This document shows positions 34,042 through 35,397 of a stretch of 35,397 bases of DNA, in pieces. A program made the translations under genes and the position numbers. The notes beneath the pieces were generated by a model, which had not been told where the DNA came from, did not search any database, and was given only the letters and a program-made list of their open reading frames with translations. Position 1 is the stretch's first letter; every line of letters starts with the position of its first letter. Origin of the DNA: Haliea salexigens DSM 19537 (lineage in GTDB: Bacteria > Pseudomonadota > Gammaproteobacteria > Pseudomonadales > Halieaceae); assembly GCF_000423125.1 (NCBI RefSeq), contig NZ_AUHJ01000025.1, positions 1 to 35,397 of the forward strand, given 5' to 3'.

Positions 34042-34607
34042 GGCGGTCTCCTTCTTTTGGGTTGTTTGGTTGGGCCGGCAGCGCTGCTAGTGCGCGTCTG
34101 TCACCGCAAGGTGGGGAATGTTATACAACGGCACTGTGAGCGGGCGCAATCGCGTTAGCGCGGCGCCCGCAGGAAGGAGGTAAAGAAAAAATGCGTTTAG
34201 TTCAGTGTGGCCTGAATTGCCCACATACCCGAGAGCACCACGCCAAAAGAACCTATCGTGTAGGCTGGTGCCTGTCTTGGTGCATACTCGGTGCTCTGTG
34301 TTTGGGGGCAAGCCGGTTGGCGGTTGCGTTGTGGGGCCCCGCATGAAGGAATACCGAGCTTACTGTCTTCAATTGTAAGGTAAAGTCGAATTATAAATAA
34401 TTTATATCAGTTTTTAACGATAAATGTTTTTGTCAGGAACGCCGTTCCACAACCATCAGACCCTGCGAGTCGCGAGAAGGTAATCAGGAGGCGGCTTGGC
34501 CGAAGCCGGGTTGAACTTGCAAAATCCTGTATCCGGTCCGATCCTGTAAAGAAGATACAGAGGACGGTACCGGGGGCCGTCGCGTTTACGCAGGGAGGAT
34601 GATTGTT
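34042..34607. other. Long intergenic region with AT-rich promoter-like and hairpin sequences
   Basis: About 560 bases lack a confident gene. They contain a small candidate ORF (34191-34346), an AT-rich stretch (34371-34435) that may hold a promoter, an inverted repeat GGAAC-GCC-GTTCC (34436-34448), and two hairpins just before the next gene: CGGCTT/AAGCCG (34492-34508) and CTGTATC/GATACAG (34527-34560). No known riboswitch was recognised. Confidence 0.45.
34191..34346 (+). CDS. Candidate small cysteine-rich membrane protein
   Basis: A 51-residue frame is preceded by a very strong Shine-Dalgarno, AAGGAGG at 34174-34180, ten bases before the ATG. The peptide has five cysteines (C6, C10, C27, C31, C37). 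It has a basic middle and a C-terminal half hydrophobic enough for one membrane helix (WCLSWCILGALCLGASRLAV). I recognise no family. It could be a chance frame, since an opposite-strand frame also stays open here. Confidence 0.33.
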   Translation: MRLVQCGLNCPHTREHHAKRTYRVGWCLSWCILGALCLGASRLAVALWGPA

Positions 34608-35231
34608 GTGTCAATCCGTTTTGTTCACCGCGGAACGCGTTCTGCAAGCAGGCTGGCGTGGGGGCTGATACCGCTCGCGATAATCATTGGTGTTTTGCTG
34701 TTGCTACGGCCACCGGCAAGTGATCCCGGTGCAACGGCTACCCAACTCGAATCCCGACCCGGTGCCGTATTGCTTGCGGTCAACGCAGACTCGAGTGCGA
34801 CAGCAGCGTCGCCGGGGTTTGTGCCACCAGCCCCGGCGCGACGAGACCAGGTGTTGCAGCGCCTGAGTCAGTTTCGGGCCGATTACAAGCAGCTGGCGCC
34901 GGCGATGGCGGTGCGCTATCAAGCGGATTCGCCGGACAGCGCAAAGCTGGCAGATGTTCTCACCGAGGCATTATCCCAATACGGGCTGGATCGCGGCAAT
35001 GTCAGCAGCAAGCCAATACCGGACACGGGTGGTGAAGACTGGAGCGCATCGATAATTGTCCATACCGCGCAGGGTGACGAAGAGACAGTTCGTCGGCTGC
35101 TGAAGGCACTCGCGCCTTATTTTTCCGCGCAGGTGTTGCTGATCTTCGACGATACCCGAATCAGCCAATTGACGCTGCGGATCATGGTCGCGCCGGCATT
35201 TACCGAGGACGGCCTCGCCGTCTTCCGCTAG
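34608..35231 (+). CDS. Hypothetical membrane-anchored protein
   Basis: The protein has 207 residues if it starts at GTG 34608. AGGGAGG at 34592-34598 abuts the in-frame ATG at 34599 with no spacer but lies about nine bases before this GTG, which favours the GTG. One membrane segment (about 20-35, LIPLAIIIGVLLLLR) precedes a Pro/Ala linker and a C-terminal alpha/beta domain (about 70-207) that I do not recognise. The layout suggests a periplasmic domain tethered to the inner membrane. It shows no link to the neighbouring operons. Confidence 0.65.
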   Translation: MSIRFVHRGTRSASRLAWGLIPLAIIIGVLLLLRPPASDPGATATQLESRPGAVLLAVNADSSATAASPGFVPPAPARRDQVLQRLSQFRADYKQLAPAMAVRYQADSPDSAKLADVLTEALSQYGLDRGNVSSKPIPDTGGEDWSASIIVHTAQGDEETVRRLLKALAPYFSAQVLLIFDDTRISQLTLRIMVAPAFTEDGLAVFR

Positions 35232-35302
35232 CTCGTGTCGATGCCCTGTTTCGGGGTAAAGGACGCGCGCCTGCTTGAGACTATGAGCAGAGAATAGACC
35301 TT

Positions 35303-35397
35303 TGTAGTACCTGAGACATAACTTACAGCATATACCGGAAACATGGTTTACACCTTTAGGTATTTGGGAGACGCCCAAATGCCCTGGAAAGAGTGTA
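35303..35397 (+). mobile_element. Probable left end of an IS481-type insertion sequence, cut by the window edge
   Basis: A possible terminal repeat starts TGTAGTACCTGAGACAT at 35303. The motif ACAT-N3-TTACA occurs twice (near 35316-35327 and 35341-35352), as in transposase-binding IS ends. A perfect 7-base hairpin (35362-35380) overlaps an ATG at 35379 whose first codons read MPWKEC, the usual opening of IS481-family transposases. Only 19 bases of the gene are in the window, so the family call rests mainly on that hexapeptide and the end structure. Confidence 0.5.
35379..35397 (+). CDS. Start of a probable IS481-family transposase (partial)
   Basis: Only ATG and five further codons (M-P-W-K-E-C) are present before the window ends. 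This opening is typical of IS481-family DDE transposases, and the flanking sequence looks like an IS end. The rest of the gene is outside the window. Confidence 0.42.

Noticed and set aside
34087-34344. 85-residue minus-strand frame
   Set aside because: No ribosome site or domain, composition typical of a chance frame, and it opposes a frame with a stronger start signal.

Overview
The window reads as a chromosomal segment of a GC-rich Gammaproteobacterium, most likely a marine Halieaceae/Cellvibrionales-type organism. That placement is inferred from protein style and gene content, not from any marker gene. No rRNA, tRNA or CRISPR array was seen. It holds two unrelated blocks: a peptide-secretion and surface-protein cluster (about 1-25.3 kb), and an acyl-CoA catabolism operon with its regulator (about 25.3-34.0 kb). 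An uncharacterised tail follows, with what looks like the left end of an IS481-type element at the right edge.

Secretion cluster. Two 70-residue peptide genes (224-436 and 761-973) each encode a 26-residue double-glycine leader and a 44-residue core that is extremely rich in Trp and Tyr. The cores differ at one residue although the leaders have diverged. Downstream of the second peptide, on the same strand, lie a TPR-OmpA protein, a membrane Ser/Thr kinase with Sel1 repeats, a TPR-CHAT protease, a TpsA filamentous-haemagglutinin-type exoprotein and its TpsB transporter. A convergent pair follows on the minus strand: a large lipoprotein and a PP2C phosphatase. Divergent from that pair is a second plus-strand operon: a NodT/TolC-type outer membrane lipoprotein, a double-FHA membrane protein, an HlyD adaptor, a parvulin-type PPIase, an ABC exporter with two cNMP-like domains and an intact C39 leader peptidase, and a sigma-54 enhancer-binding protein.

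How the parts connect. Four good sigma-54 (-24/-12) promoter matches were found: before peptide 1, before peptide 2, before the lipoprotein-phosphatase pair and before the outer-membrane-factor operon. The sigma-54 activator is the last gene of the exporter operon. The simplest model is one sigma-54 regulon. The C39-ABC exporter, HlyD and the outer membrane factor cleave and export the aromatic peptides, while the kinase, phosphatase and FHA protein add threonine-phosphorylation control. The TPS exoprotein, CHAT protease and OmpA protein are co-expressed surface or periplasmic partners. No RiPP modification enzyme and no cysteine in the cores were seen, so the peptides may act unmodified. I do not recognise this combination as a named system.

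Catabolic block. A minus-strand operon with overlapping stops and starts encodes an SDR, a split B12-dependent acyl-CoA mutase (catalytic and cobalamin subunits), its MeaB-type G-protein chaperone, an acyl-CoA dehydrogenase and an APH-type kinase fused to a DUF6285-like domain. The mutase has lost the residues that define methylmalonyl-CoA mutase, so its substrate is open. The dehydrogenase plus APH-kinase pair recalls LvaA/LvaC-type conversion of 4-hydroxyacyl-CoA. A divergent AraC-type regulator and a convergent enoyl-CoA hydratase flank the operon.
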